Source: Betaproteobacteria bacterium SCN1 (GTDB lineage: Bacteria; Pseudomonadota; Gammaproteobacteria; Burkholderiales; Thiobacillaceae). Taken from it: a stretch of 64,000 nucleotides of DNA. The stretch spans positions 248,001 through 312,000 of the forward strand of contig WBSF01000001.1 of NCBI GenBank assembly GCA_008923315.1, in the 5' to 3' direction. Shown here piece by piece: positions 53,756 to 63,607 of the stretch; positions within the stretch are counted from its first letter, which is position 1; each line of letters begins with the position of its first letter. The notes beneath the pieces were generated by a model. It was not told where the DNA came from. It saw only the letters and a program-made list of their open reading frames with translations, and did not search any database. The translations under genes and the position numbers were made by a program.

Positions 53756-54156
53756 GCAGTACGGACACAATGCTTAAAATTTTCCTGATCGAGGATTCGC
53801 CCCTGTTGCAGGAGCTGCTCGCGGGCGTGCTCAGCGAGATCGACGGTGTGGATCTCGTCGGTTGCGCGGACGGCGAGAGCGAAGCCTTGCGATGTCTTGC
53901 CGAGTCGCGCGCCGACATCGTTGTCATCGATATCGAACTCAAGCAGGGCAGCGGCATCGGCGTGCTCGACGCCCTGCGGCATGCGCCCGATCGCTATGGC
54001 GCTCCCACGAAAGTGGTGCTGACCAATTTCAGCCATGCGACCATGCGTCAGCGCTGCGAGAAGCTGGGGACGGATGCGTTCTTCGACAAATCGCTGCATA
54101 TCGACCAGCTCATCGGTTTCGTGGCCGAGGCCGCCGAACGCAAGGCGGCCGGCTGA
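53752..54156 (+). CDS. Single-domain response regulator
   Basis: A 134-residue receiver domain with no output domain: D15 in FLIEDSP, D60 in VVIDIELKQG and a Lys in FFDKS. Such proteins act as phosphate sinks or bind other proteins. ATG 53752 overlaps the stop of the NarL-type regulator, giving coupled translation. It converges with the kinase gene, 18 bases away. Confidence 0.85.
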   Translation: MSSTDTMLKIFLIEDSPLLQELLAGVLSEIDGVDLVGCADGESEALRCLAESRADIVVIDIELKQGSGIGVLDALRHAPDRYGAPTKVVLTNFSHATMRQRCEKLGTDAFFDKSLHIDQLIGFVAEAAERKAAG

Positions 54157-54174
54157 AGCCGGCACAGGCGGTTT

Positions 54175-55542
54175 TCAGGCAGGCAGCGTGACCAGAATTT
54201 GCACGCCCTGACCGGGCGCCGTCCGGATGTCCAGCTGCCCGCCGTGGGTGAACACCCGGTGCTTGATCCCGGCCAGTCCGTGCCGGGCGACCTTGGGCGA
54301 ATCGGGATCGAATCCGATGCCGTCGTCATCGATGCGTAGCCGGATCGAGCCGCCTTCCGGATACAGACCGACGTGCGCCTGGCGTGCCCGGGCGTACTTG
54401 CGGATGTTGGTCAGGGCTTCCTGCACGATCCTGAACAGGCTCAGACTTTTGTCTTCGCTCAGTTCGAGCGCCTGTTCCGGCAGGTCGAGAATGACGTCGA
54501 CATCGCCTCCCAGGCGGAACTCCTCGACCAGTGCGTTCAGCGCCTGCACCAGCCCCAGGTCGTGCAACAGTGCGGGCCGAAGGCCGTTGGTGATGCGCCG
54601 CTTGAGCGTAATGCCGCTGACGAGATTCTGGCGCAGGCGCGCCAGGCGTGTCGCCATGGCTTCGCGCGATTCCGGCGGCAGTTTGCGTTCGATCCAGTCG
54701 GCGTCGAGTTTGGCGGCCGTGAGCAGGGCGCCGAGTTCGTCGTGCAGCTCGCGCGCGAGGTTGTGCTTTTCCCGTTCCTGGAGCGAGGTCAGATAGGTCG
54801 CCAGCTGGGTCAGTTCCTGCGTGCGCAGCTGGACCTGATGTTCGAGTTTCTGGTTTTCCGCGCGCAGCAGTGCGTCGAGCTGTTCCAGCAGCTCCTGTTT
54901 CTTCTGTTTCTGCACGATCGCGATCAGCAGGAGCAGCAGTGCGGCCAGCGCAAGGAACACGGTGGCGATCCGGGCTATCTGGAACTGGCCGATGGATTGC
55001 CGGACGCGTTCCACATTCAGTTCCAGCAGCGTGCTCTGGACCCGGTTGGATTCGAGCCGGTAGGCGCGCATCAGCGCGGCGTTCTGCTCGATCCGTTCGC
55101 TGCCGACCGGTTCGCCCGCCTGGATGCGGTCGGCGATGGCTTTCAGGTCGTCGAGGGCGGTCGCGGCCTTGGGCAGGAGCTCCGGCGTATCCGCTTCCGG
55201 GTCGCTGGCCAGCTCGGCGGCGACTTTGCCGCGCATGCCGTTGATGGCCGCGAGCGATTCGCCCAGCGTGCGCATGTAGCCCGCATCGTGCGTGAGCGCA
55301 TAGGCGCGCGTGATCGAATGGGCATCCTGCATCAGCATTTCGAGCTTCTGGATGTCTTCGGCCCGGCTCGCAGTGGCTTCGTGCCGGTGCATGGTCTCGA
55401 TGCCGATCGAGGCCTGCATGTAACTGGCGACGAGCACGCCGATCAGCAGCGCCATGCCGAGTGCGAGATAGATGTGTCCGCTGGGGCGCAGCCTGTCGTT
55501 GGCCCGGAGGGCGGCCTGCACGGACGGAAAGCGGTCGGGCAT
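54175..55542 (-). CDS. CHASE3-type sensor histidine kinase, HisKA_3 family
   Basis: A 455-residue membrane kinase. Two helices (about 25-42 and 190-210) flank a periplasmic CHASE3-like helical sensor (EATASRAEDIQKLEMLMQDA). A coiled coil leads to the HisKA_3 dimerisation domain with His267 in LARELHDELG, then an HATPase domain (IVQEALTNIRKYARA; DDGIGFD). It would phosphorylate the NarL-type regulator encoded on the other strand. ATG 55542 is chosen because the first helix follows closely. Confidence 0.87.
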   Translation of the reverse strand: MPDRFPSVQAALRANDRLRPSGHIYLALGMALLIGVLVASYMQASIGIETMHRHEATASRAEDIQKLEMLMQDAHSITRAYALTHDAGYMRTLGESLAAINGMRGKVAAELASDPEADTPELLPKAATALDDLKAIADRIQAGEPVGSERIEQNAALMRAYRLESNRVQSTLLELNVERVRQSIGQFQIARIATVFLALAALLLLLIAIVQKQKKQELLEQLDALLRAENQKLEHQVQLRTQELTQLATYLTSLQEREKHNLARELHDELGALLTAAKLDADWIERKLPPESREAMATRLARLRQNLVSGITLKRRITNGLRPALLHDLGLVQALNALVEEFRLGGDVDVILDLPEQALELSEDKSLSLFRIVQEALTNIRKYARARQAHVGLYPEGGSIRLRIDDDGIGFDPDSPKVARHGLAGIKHRVFTHGGQLDIRTAPGQGVQILVTLPA

Positions 55543-55575
55543 GAAAAAGCGGCCGGAAAATCGATGGCCCGTTAT

Positions 55576-55593
55576 TGCAGGAATCCTCCGACA
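55576..55593 (+). promoter_or_regulatory. Shared 18-base operator-like motif, copy 3
   Basis: TGCAGGAATCCTCCGACA, the most divergent copy. It lies between the kinase and the entericidin-like gene, about 140 bases before the latter. Confidence 0.4.
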
Positions 55594-55651
55594 GGTCAAT
55601 CCGCCGGCTTCCGACAGATTCGAAACGGTCCTGCGCCTAGGATGCTTCCAT

Positions 55652-55674
55652 CGGCCGGACAAACTGTCCGGCCG
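55652..55674. other. GC-rich hairpin upstream of the entericidin-like gene
   Basis: CGGCCGGACA-AAC-TGTCCGGCCG, a perfect ten-pair stem with a three-base loop. No T-run; it may be a leader structure or protein-binding palindrome. Confidence 0.45.
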
Positions 55675-55714
55675 GTCGAATCAAGTTCCGATTTCCATCC
55701 GACAGGAGTTCATC

Positions 55715-55858
55715 ATGAAAACAATCATTGCCCTGCTGATGTCGTCCGTTTTCGTCGTGCTGGCCGGATGCAACACCGTCGCCGGCGCGGGCAAGGATCT
55801 GGAGCGTGGCGGCGAAAAAGTCCAGGATGCCGCCAAGGACGTCCAGCAGAAAATGTAA
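55715..55858 (+). CDS. Entericidin A/B-family small lipoprotein
   Basis: A 47-residue lipoprotein: IIALLMSSVFVVLAGCNTV signal with lipidated Cys19, then AGAGKDLERGGEKVQDAAK, the entericidin core. EcnA/EcnB form an antidote/toxin pair in enterics; in betaproteobacteria single copies are common and stress-related. CAGGAG precedes the ATG. Followed 21 bases on by the ferritin-like gene. Confidence 0.9.
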   Translation: MKTIIALLMSSVFVVLAGCNTVAGAGKDLERGGEKVQDAAKDVQQKM

Positions 55859-55879
55859 GCGAACCGGGAGACATCCACG

Positions 55880-56452
55880 ATGAGAACCGCTCATACCGCG
55901 CAACTTAAACGCCGCGAGGACACAGGGGGCGACCCCCCCTTCCTTACAGACGTGAAAACCCTGCGGGCGCAGGCGCGCAGGCATATCGAGGCCGGTGCCC
56001 TGACCGGCAACTACGGTCTCGATGCCGAAGCCGCCGTCCGTCTGCTCAACGATGCGCTGGCGACCGAACTGGTCTGCACCCTGCGCTATCGCCAGAACGC
56101 CTTCGTGGCGCGCGGCATCAACGCCGAGCCCATCGCGCAGGAATTCATGGCGCATTCCAGCGAAGAACTGGCGCATGCCGACCTGCTCGCCCGGCGCGTC
56201 GTACAGCTGGGCGGCAAACCGGAATTCGATCCCGAACGGCTCACCGGCCGCTCGCATGCCGAATACCGCACCTGCGAGACGCTGGAGGCGATGATCCGGG
56301 AAAACCTGGTGGCCGAGCGCATCGCGATCGAGAGCTATCGCGAGATGATCCGCTACTTCGGCGATCAGGACCCCACCACGCGTGCGTTGCTGGAAGGCAT
56401 CCTGGCGATGGAGGAAACGCATGCCGACGAACTGGCCGACCTGCTGAGCTGA
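55880..56452 (+). CDS. Ferritin-like (bacterioferritin-type) diiron protein
   Basis: A 190-residue four-helix protein with the diiron ligands in LATELVCTLRY, SSEELAHAD, RENLVAERIAIESY and MEETHADELAD. The type resembles bacterioferritin and Dps-like mini-ferritins. An N-terminal extension of about 35 residues precedes the first helix. It would store or oxidise iron in the cytoplasm during stress. GGGAGA lies upstream of ATG 55880. Confidence 0.83.
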   Translation: MRTAHTAQLKRREDTGGDPPFLTDVKTLRAQARRHIEAGALTGNYGLDAEAAVRLLNDALATELVCTLRYRQNAFVARGINAEPIAQEFMAHSSEELAHADLLARRVVQLGGKPEFDPERLTGRSHAEYRTCETLEAMIRENLVAERIAIESYREMIRYFGDQDPTTRALLEGILAMEETHADELADLLS

Positions 56453-56458
56453 CAGGGG

Positions 56459-57700
56459 TCAGCGGCGCGCCGTGGTGGTCAGGGGGTAATCCTTCGGCAG
56501 CAGCACCCACATCCGGCCGCGCTGCTTCATCCGCCCCGCCAGTTCGCCCGCCGCATTGCCGAAGCCCCAAAAATAGTCCGCACGCACGCCGCCCCGGATC
56601 GCGCCGCCGGTGTCCTGCGCCATGACCAGGCGATTCAGCGGCACGCTCGTGTTCGGCTGCGTGGTGGCGAGAAAGACCGGCGCCCCCAGCGGTACGAAGC
56701 GCGGATCGACGGCAATCGAACGGCCCGCCGTCAGCGGGACGCCGAGCGCCCCGAGCGGCCCGGGAAACCCGTCCGGCATTTCGCGGAAGAAGACGTAACT
56801 CGGGTTGGAGGCCAGCAGGCCGGGCAGTTTGTCGGGGTTTTTCGCACCCCAGTCCTTGATGCCCTGCATCGAGGCCTGGTCCAGTGTGAGTTCGCCGCGT
56901 TCGACCAGCAGCCGGCCGATGGACTGGTAGGGGTGTCCGTTCTGGTCGGCATAGCCCACCCGCATGTGCGAGCCGTCGGGCAGTTCGAGCCGGCCCGAGC
57001 CCTGCACCTGCAGGAAGAACAGATCGACAGGGTCTTCGGCCCAGGCGATCGCGCGGCCGTTGAAATCGGGGCTTTCGATATCCCTGCGCACCGCGTACGG
57101 CACGATCTTGTTGCCGACCAGCCTGCCGCGCAGGCGCAGGCTCTTCAGTTCCGGATAGACGCTCGACAGGTCGACCGTCACCAGATCCTCGGGTACGGCG
57201 TAGAGCGGATAACGCGCACGTTCGGTACGCACGCGGTCGCCTTTCAGCAGGGGCTCGTAGTAGCCGGTGACGAGCCCCTCGGCGCTGCCGTCCTCCTGCG
57301 TGGCCTGCCAGGGCGTGAAACGCGTCTCGAAGAAGCTTCGCACCGCCGCGTCGTTCGGCGACTGCAGCGCTTCGGCATCGCTGCATACCGCCAGCCAGGC
57401 ACTCTGCTTCTTCAGCGTGGCGCAACTGGCGAGCAGCGCCGGCCAGATTTCCGCAAGGGCGTCGCTGCGCCAGCCGGTCAATGCCGCCCAGCCGGCGGGT
57501 TTCAGTGTCGGGAGATTCAGTTGCGGTGTCGGGATCGGCGCCGGGACCGGGGCAGGTACAGGCGTGGCCGGCGCGACCGCGGGCGGCGCCGGCTGTGCGG
57601 GTTGTTGCGGCGCCGGCGGCTGCACGGCACAGGCGGCGAGCAGCAGGACCGGCGCGAGCAGGCTTGCACGGCGGCGCATCGCGCGTGAAGATGCGCTCAT
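56459..57700 (-). CDS. mltA: Membrane-bound lytic murein transglycosylase A
   Basis: A 413-residue outer-membrane lipoprotein. The lipobox LLLAAC lies at about residues 19-24, then a Pro/Ala-rich linker, the MltA domain (GYYEPLLKGDR; YALYAVPEDLV-like strand) and the 3D domain with the catalytic Asp in AQDTGGAIRG. It cleaves peptidoglycan to 1,6-anhydro products. The start at 57700 (MSASSRAMRRRAS) is likely; 57679 is possible. It is divergent from the 30-codon gene at 57719, with only 18 bases between. Confidence 0.9.
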   Translation of the reverse strand: MSASSRAMRRRASLLAPVLLLAACAVQPPAPQQPAQPAPPAVAPATPVPAPVPAPIPTPQLNLPTLKPAGWAALTGWRSDALAEIWPALLASCATLKKQSAWLAVCSDAEALQSPNDAAVRSFFETRFTPWQATQEDGSAEGLVTGYYEPLLKGDRVRTERARYPLYAVPEDLVTVDLSSVYPELKSLRLRGRLVGNKIVPYAVRRDIESPDFNGRAIAWAEDPVDLFFLQVQGSGRLELPDGSHMRVGYADQNGHPYQSIGRLLVERGELTLDQASMQGIKDWGAKNPDKLPGLLASNPSYVFFREMPDGFPGPLGALGVPLTAGRSIAVDPRFVPLGAPVFLATTQPNTSVPLNRLVMAQDTGGAIRGGVRADYFWGFGNAAGELAGRMKQRGRMWVLLPKDYPLTTTARR

Positions 57701-57718
57701 GCCTGCGAGGGAGGTCGG

Positions 57719-57811
57719 ATGGAAAGCCAAGGTCTGGGATGGTTGCTTCTGGAAGCCGCGATAGCGTTGGGGCTGCTCGTGTTCATCGTCTGGTGGACGA
57801 TGAAGAAGTGA
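57719..57811 (+). CDS. Single-span membrane mini-protein (30 residues)
   Basis: Thirty codons: a short polar start (MESQGLGW), one hydrophobic helix (LLLEAAIALGLLVFIVWW) and the positive end TMKK, a clear single-span topology. A strong ribosome site GGAGG (57710-57714) precedes ATG 57719. Too short for ordinary gene callers. Function unknown. Confidence 0.6.
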   Translation: MESQGLGWLLLEAAIALGLLVFIVWWTMKK

Positions 57812-57850
57812 GCGGCGGGCGGAAGCGTTCCGCTCACCGCATGCCCTGAA

Positions 57851-58234
57851 TCAATGCAGCACGCGCGGCATGGTCAGCGTGAAGGCGGAAATTTCCGCAT
57901 CGAACTTGTTGCCGTCTTCCGCCACCATCTGATAGCTGCCGCGCATGGTGCCGACCGGTGTCGCCATCGCCGTGCCACTGGTGTATTCGAAGCTTTCGCC
58001 CGGCCGCAGGAGCGGTTGCTCGCCGACCACGCCCAGACCCTTGACCTCCTGTACCACGTTCTGCGCGTCGGTGATGACCCAATGGCGCGAGATGAGTTGC
58101 GCGGACACGGTGCCGGCGTTGGTGATGGTGACGGTGTAGGCGAACACGTAGCGGTCGGCGGACGGATCGCTCTGGTCGGCCAGGTAGGCGGTGCTGACGC
58201 TGACGTTGATGTGGTATTTCTTGCCTTCGGCCAC
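57851..58234 (-). CDS. apaG: ApaG domain protein
   Basis: A 127-residue fibronectin-III-like protein; VSVSTAYLADQS, FAYTVTITNAG, SRHWVITD and YTSGTAMATPVGTM are the conserved strands. The GTG at 58234 gives exactly the normal length; there is no ATG in range and the ribosome site is weak, so the start is inferred from homologous length. ApaG is of unclear function. It is divergent from rpe, an arrangement common in betaproteobacteria. Confidence 0.88.
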   Translation of the reverse strand: MAEGKKYHINVSVSTAYLADQSDPSADRYVFAYTVTITNAGTVSAQLISRHWVITDAQNVVQEVKGLGVVGEQPLLRPGESFEYTSGTAMATPVGTMRGSYQMVAEDGNKFDAEISAFTLTMPRVLH

Positions 58235-58390
58235 GGCGGTGCTCGCAAGGGTTGGAATGGCCGGAGTGTAACCCAATGATCTGACGCGCTCTAGGGCGAA
58301 AAAAGGCTCGGGAACGATCCGGGCTGCCCGGGCCACGGGCCTGCTAAAATGGCACGGTTGATATCCTTACCCTGATCCCTGGAGCATTTC

Positions 58391-59074
58391 ATGACCTACC
58401 GCATTGCCCCGTCCATCCTGTCGGCCGATTTCGCCAAGCTTGGCGAGGAAGTCGACAACGTGCTGAAAGCCGGTGCCGACATCGTCCACTTCGACGTGAT
58501 GGACAACCACTACGTGCCTAATCTGACCATCGGCCCGCTGGTCTGCGAAGCGCTGCGCAAGCACGGCGTCACCGCGCCCATCGACGTGCACCTGATGGTC
58601 AAGCCGGTCGATCGCATCATCCCCGACTTCGCCAAGGCGGGCGCCACTTACATCACCTTCCACCCGGAAGCCAGCGAGCACATCGACCGCACCATCGGCA
58701 TGATCCGCGAACTCGGCTGCAAGCCCGGCCTGGTGTTCAACCCCGCTACCCCGCTCGACGTGCTGGAATACACCCTCGACAAGATCGACATGGTGCTGCT
58801 GATGAGCGTGAACCCCGGCTTCGGCGGTCAGAAATTCATCCCCTACGTGCTCGACAAGGCGAAGAAAGTCCGCCAGATGATCGACGAGCGCGGCCTGAAC
58901 GTGAACATCGAGATCGACGGCGGCGTCGGCCCGGCCAACATCGCCGACGTCGCGCGCGCCGGCGTGGATACCTTCGTGGCCGGTTCCGCCGTGTTCGGCA
59001 AGCGCAGCGACAGCGATCCCAACCGCTACGACACCATCATCGGCCAGATGCGCGCGGAGCTGGCGAAGGTCTGA
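58391..59074 (+). CDS. rpe: Ribulose-phosphate 3-epimerase
   Basis: A 227-residue TIM-barrel enzyme interconverting ribulose-5-phosphate and xylulose-5-phosphate. Active-site motifs are complete: [41 protein letters not shown] and [16 protein letters not shown] lies before ATG 58391. It is followed by gph and trpE on the same strand, as in many betaproteobacteria. Confidence 0.96.
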   Translation: MTYRIAPSILSADFAKLGEEVDNVLKAGADIVHFDVMDNHYVPNLTIGPLVCEALRKHGVTAPIDVHLMVKPVDRIIPDFAKAGATYITFHPEASEHIDRTIGMIRELGCKPGLVFNPATPLDVLEYTLDKIDMVLLMSVNPGFGGQKFIPYVLDKAKKVRQMIDERGLNVNIEIDGGVGPANIADVARAGVDTFVAGSAVFGKRSDSDPNRYDTIIGQMRAELAKV

Positions 59075-59085
59075 AACTGGTGAAT

Positions 59086-59151
59086 GGGGAGTAGCAAGTG
59101 GTGAGTGGAAAAACCGCTCACCCGCCACTCACCACTCACGACTTACCACTC
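59086..59151. repeat. Inverted repeat between rpe and gph
   Basis: A left arm containing AAGTGGTGAGTGG (ending about 59107) mirrors a right arm beginning CCACTCACCACT (59125). The motif GTGAGTGG/CCACTCAC recurs within each arm. It lies right up to the gph start and looks like a mobile or amplified intergenic repeat rather than a terminator. Confidence 0.55.
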
Positions 59152-59157
59152 ATCAAG

Positions 59158-59841
59158 ATGAAAAGTTTCCCTCTCCCCATCAAGGCCGTCGTCATCGATC
59201 TCGACGGCACCCTCATCGATACCGCGCCGGACCTGGCCTACGCCGCCGAGCTGATGATGGCCGACCTGGGCATGCCCTGCCCGAGCCCCGAGACCATCGC
59301 CACCTACATCGGCAACGGCGTGTCGCGCCTGGTGAAGCGCGTGCTCACCGGCGACATGGACGCCGAGCCCGATGCCGCGCTGTTCGAGCGTGCGATCAAG
59401 CTCTACCAGCAGCACTATGGCGAGCACGTCTCGCGCGCCTCGCGGCCCTTCGGCGGCGTGGTCGAAGGCCTGCAGGCCTTCAAGGCCATGGATGTGCACG
59501 TGGCCTGCATCACCAACAAGGCCGCGCAGTTCACCCATCCGCTGCTGAAGGACACCGGGCTGTTCGATTTCTTCGAACTGATCCTGTCCGGCGATTCGCT
59601 GCCCAAACGCAAACCCGACCCGCTGCCGCTGCTGCATGCCTGCGAAAAATTCGGCATCACGCCTGCCGATCTGCTGCTGATCGGCGACTCGCTCAACGAC
59701 ACCCAGGCCGCGCGCGCCGCCGGTGCGGCCGTGTTCTGCGTACCCTACGGCTACAACCGCGGCCGCCCGGTGGCCGAACTCGACCTCGATGCCGTGGTGC
59801 CGACGCTGGCCGAAGCGGCCAGGATGGTGGCGAAGGCATGA
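59158..59841 (+). CDS. gph: Phosphoglycolate phosphatase
   Basis: A 227-residue HAD-family enzyme. Motif I DLDGTLIDTAPDL holds the nucleophile Asp; motif II ACITNKA, motif III KRKPDP and motif IV IGDSLNDTQAA are present. It removes phosphate from 2-phosphoglycolate. ATG 59158 (MKSFPLPIK) is the natural start, but the inverted repeat abuts it and no ribosome site is visible. The upstream frame to 59098 is made of repeat sequence. Confidence 0.94.
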   Translation: MKSFPLPIKAVVIDLDGTLIDTAPDLAYAAELMMADLGMPCPSPETIATYIGNGVSRLVKRVLTGDMDAEPDAALFERAIKLYQQHYGEHVSRASRPFGGVVEGLQAFKAMDVHVACITNKAAQFTHPLLKDTGLFDFFELILSGDSLPKRKPDPLPLLHACEKFGITPADLLLIGDSLNDTQAARAAGAAVFCVPYGYNRGRPVAELDLDAVVPTLAEAARMVAKA

Positions 59842-59858
59842 ACCTCGAGGGGCGGTGT

Positions 59859-59950
59859 CCAGAAATCAGGATTCAGGGAATGTGCCGTCGATGGCGGCAC
59901 TGGTGCTGATCGGGCGCATTGCGCGTTTTTCCCTGACCCCTGAATTCTGG
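59859..59950. repeat. Inverted repeat between gph and trpE
   Basis: CCAGAAATCAGGATTCAGGG (59859-59878) is mirrored by CCCTGACCCCTGAATTCTGG (59931-59950), about 17 of 20 pairs. A further copy of TGACCCCTGAA follows at once, reaching the trpE start. It has the look of a dispersed intergenic repeat. Confidence 0.6.
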
Positions 59951-59966
59951 ATACTGACCCCTGAAA

Positions 59967-61454
<1,488 letters not shown>

Positions 61455-61521
61455 CCCATAGTGGATCCGGGTCCTCTCGTGGGACAGGCGCGCTTCGGCG
61501 GCGAGGCGGTCGAGTAGGCCG

Positions 61522-62751
61522 CTATTTCGCCGGGGCCGCGGCTGCCTGCGCTGCGTGGCCGTGCAGCGCGCCCCCGCTGCGCAGATCGGGCAGAAACACC
61601 GCCAGCAGTCCGATCAGCGGCAGAAACGCGCACAGCCTGTAAACGGTTTCGATGCCCCAGTGGTCGGCCAGCTGGCCGAGCAGTGCCGCGCCGATGCCGG
61701 CCAGCCCGAACGCCAGCCCGAAAAACAGCCCCGACACCGTGCCGACCTTGCCTGGCATCAGTTCCTGCGCATAGACCACCATGGCCGGGAAAGCCGACGC
61801 CAGCATGAAACCGATGATCAGCGTGAGCGCCGCCGAGACGCCCAGCCCCACGTAGGGCAGCGCCAGGGTAAACGGCGCCACGCCCAGGATGGACAGCCAG
61901 ATTACCCGCTTGCGGCCGATGCGGTCGCCGATCGGGCCGCCGAGCAGCGTGCCGGCCGCCACCGCGAACAGGAAGTAGAACAGGTGGTATTGCGCTTCCT
62001 GCGCGCCGATGCCGTAATGCTGCATCAGGTAGAAGATCAGATAGCTGCTGATACTGGCGAGATAGAAGAATTTCGAAAACATCAGCGCCATCAGCACGCC
62101 CAGCGCGCGCCGCACCTCGCCGCGCGGCAGCCCGGGGCCGGCGGCAGGCGTGGCCTTCTTCGGCTTGCGGTGCTGGTCGCGATACCACACGCCGACACCG
62201 GCCAGCACGATCATCGCCAGCAGCGCGATCAGCGAAAACACGGCCAGACTCTTCTGCCCGTGCGGCAGCACGATCCAGGCCGCGAGCAGCGGGCCGAACG
62301 CGGCGCCTGCGTTGCCGCCCACCTGAAAGATCGACTGCGCCAGGCCGTGCCGCCCGCCCGAGGCCATGCGGGCCACCCGCGAGGCCTCGGGGTGGAAGAT
62401 CGACGAGCCGCTGCCCACCAGCGCGGCGGCCAGCAGCAGCAGCGGAAAGGTGGTCGCCTGCGAGAGCAGCAGCAGACCGGCAAGCGTGAAGCCCATGCCC
62501 AGCGACAGCGAAAAAGGCCTGGGATGGCGGTCGGTGTAGGCGCCGACCAGCGGCTGCAGCAGCGAGGCCGTGAACTGGAAGGCCAGCGTGATCAGCCCGA
62601 TCTGCGCAAAGCTGAGATCGAGCCCCTGCTTGAACAACGGGTAGCTCGCCAGCAACAGCGACTGCATCGTGTCGTTCAGAAAATGCGAGAAACTGATCGC
62701 GCCCAGCACCTTGAACGCGGTGCGGTCGGCGTCGGCCTGTGCGGTGGTCAT
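61522..62751 (-). CDS. MFS transporter, fosmidomycin-resistance (Fsr)-like
   Basis: A 409-residue protein with 12 helices. FSHFLNDTMQSLLLASYPLF is the Fsr-type opening; GAYTDRHPRPF and GGPIGDRIGRKR are the MFS loop motifs, and SSIFHPEASRVARMASGGRHG is also typical. It probably exports a drug or toxic metabolite. ATG 62751 (MTTAQADADR) is chosen over longer frames. It is divergent from an AraC-type regulator that likely controls it. Confidence 0.87.
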   Translation of the reverse strand: MTTAQADADRTAFKVLGAISFSHFLNDTMQSLLLASYPLFKQGLDLSFAQIGLITLAFQFTASLLQPLVGAYTDRHPRPFSLSLGMGFTLAGLLLLSQATTFPLLLLAAALVGSGSSIFHPEASRVARMASGGRHGLAQSIFQVGGNAGAAFGPLLAAWIVLPHGQKSLAVFSLIALLAMIVLAGVGVWYRDQHRKPKKATPAAGPGLPRGEVRRALGVLMALMFSKFFYLASISSYLIFYLMQHYGIGAQEAQYHLFYFLFAVAAGTLLGGPIGDRIGRKRVIWLSILGVAPFTLALPYVGLGVSAALTLIIGFMLASAFPAMVVYAQELMPGKVGTVSGLFFGLAFGLAGIGAALLGQLADHWGIETVYRLCAFLPLIGLLAVFLPDLRSGGALHGHAAQAAAAPAK

Positions 62752-62836
62752 GGGCGTGCCCCGGGAATGCGAAGCGCCCAATTTAGGCCTAAGATGACTG
62801 TCCGTCTTTCTGGATTCAGGCATACATCTTTTCGAA

Positions 62837-63607
62837 ATGGACATCGTCGAGCTCGACAGCCAGGGACGGGACCTGGGACATACCCCGGTCAGCGGCAAGG
62901 CTGTCGATTACGTTTCCGGCCATGTGGTGCCCCGCCACAGCCACCCCACCTGCCAGCTCATCCATGCGGTGCAGGGCGTCATGGTCGTGTCCGCCCAGGG
63001 CGACCAGTGGGTGGTGCCGCCCACGCGCGGCCTCTGGATGCCGGCCCGCGAAACGCACGGCATCCGCATGGTCGGCGACGTGCAGGTCCGCACCGTCTAC
63101 ATCCGGCCCGACGCCAGCGCCCGTCTGCCGGCGGACTGCCGGGTGGTCGGCATCTCGCCGCTGTTGCGCGAACTGATCCTTGCCGCCATCGACGTGGCGC
63201 AGCCCTACGATCCGGATGCGCGCGACGGCCGCCTGATGCAACTGCTGCTCGACGAAGTGGCCGTGCTGCCCAGCCTGCCGCTGCGCCTGCCGCAACCTGC
63301 CGATGCCGGCCTGCGCGCCATCTGCCGCACCCTGGCCGACACGCCCGACGACGCCTCCACCCTCACCGACTGGGCCGGCCGCCTGGATATCGACGCCAAA
63401 ACCATCCAACGCCGCTTCATTCGCGAAACCGGCATGACCTTTGGCCAGTGGCGCCAGCAGGCGCGCCTGATCGCCGCACTGGAACAGCTCGCTTCCGGCG
63501 CCAAGGTCGTCGACGTCGCGCTCAACCTCGGCTACAGCAGCCCCAGCGCCTTTGCCACCATGTTCAAGCGGCAGTTCGGCGCTTCGCCCAGTGTTTACTT
63601 CCGCTGA
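62837..63607 (+). CDS. AraC-family regulator with cupin domain
   Basis: A 256-residue regulator: an N-terminal cupin (VVPRHSHPTCQLIHAVQG) and a C-terminal double HTH of the AraC type (IDAKTIQRRFIRETGMTFGQW; VVDVALNLGYSSPSAFATMFKRQFG). Similar regulators control divergently encoded MFS pumps, for example NimR with NimT. The target is therefore probably the gene at 61522. Its 3' end overlaps the converging tag gene by 13 bases. Confidence 0.87.
   Translation: MDIVELDSQGRDLGHTPVSGKAVDYVSGHVVPRHSHPTCQLIHAVQGVMVVSAQGDQWVVPPTRGLWMPARETHGIRMVGDVQVRTVYIRPDASARLPADCRVVGISPLLRELILAAIDVAQPYDPDARDGRLMQLLLDEVAVLPSLPLRLPQPADAGLRAICRTLADTPDDASTLTDWAGRLDIDAKTIQRRFIRETGMTFGQWRQQARLIAALEQLASGAKVVDVALNLGYSSPSAFATMFKRQFGASPSVYFR

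Noticed and set aside
59075..59157. Short repeat units near gph as a CRISPR or tandem array
   Set aside because: Units are irregular and mirrored, without regular spacers, and there are no cas genes.
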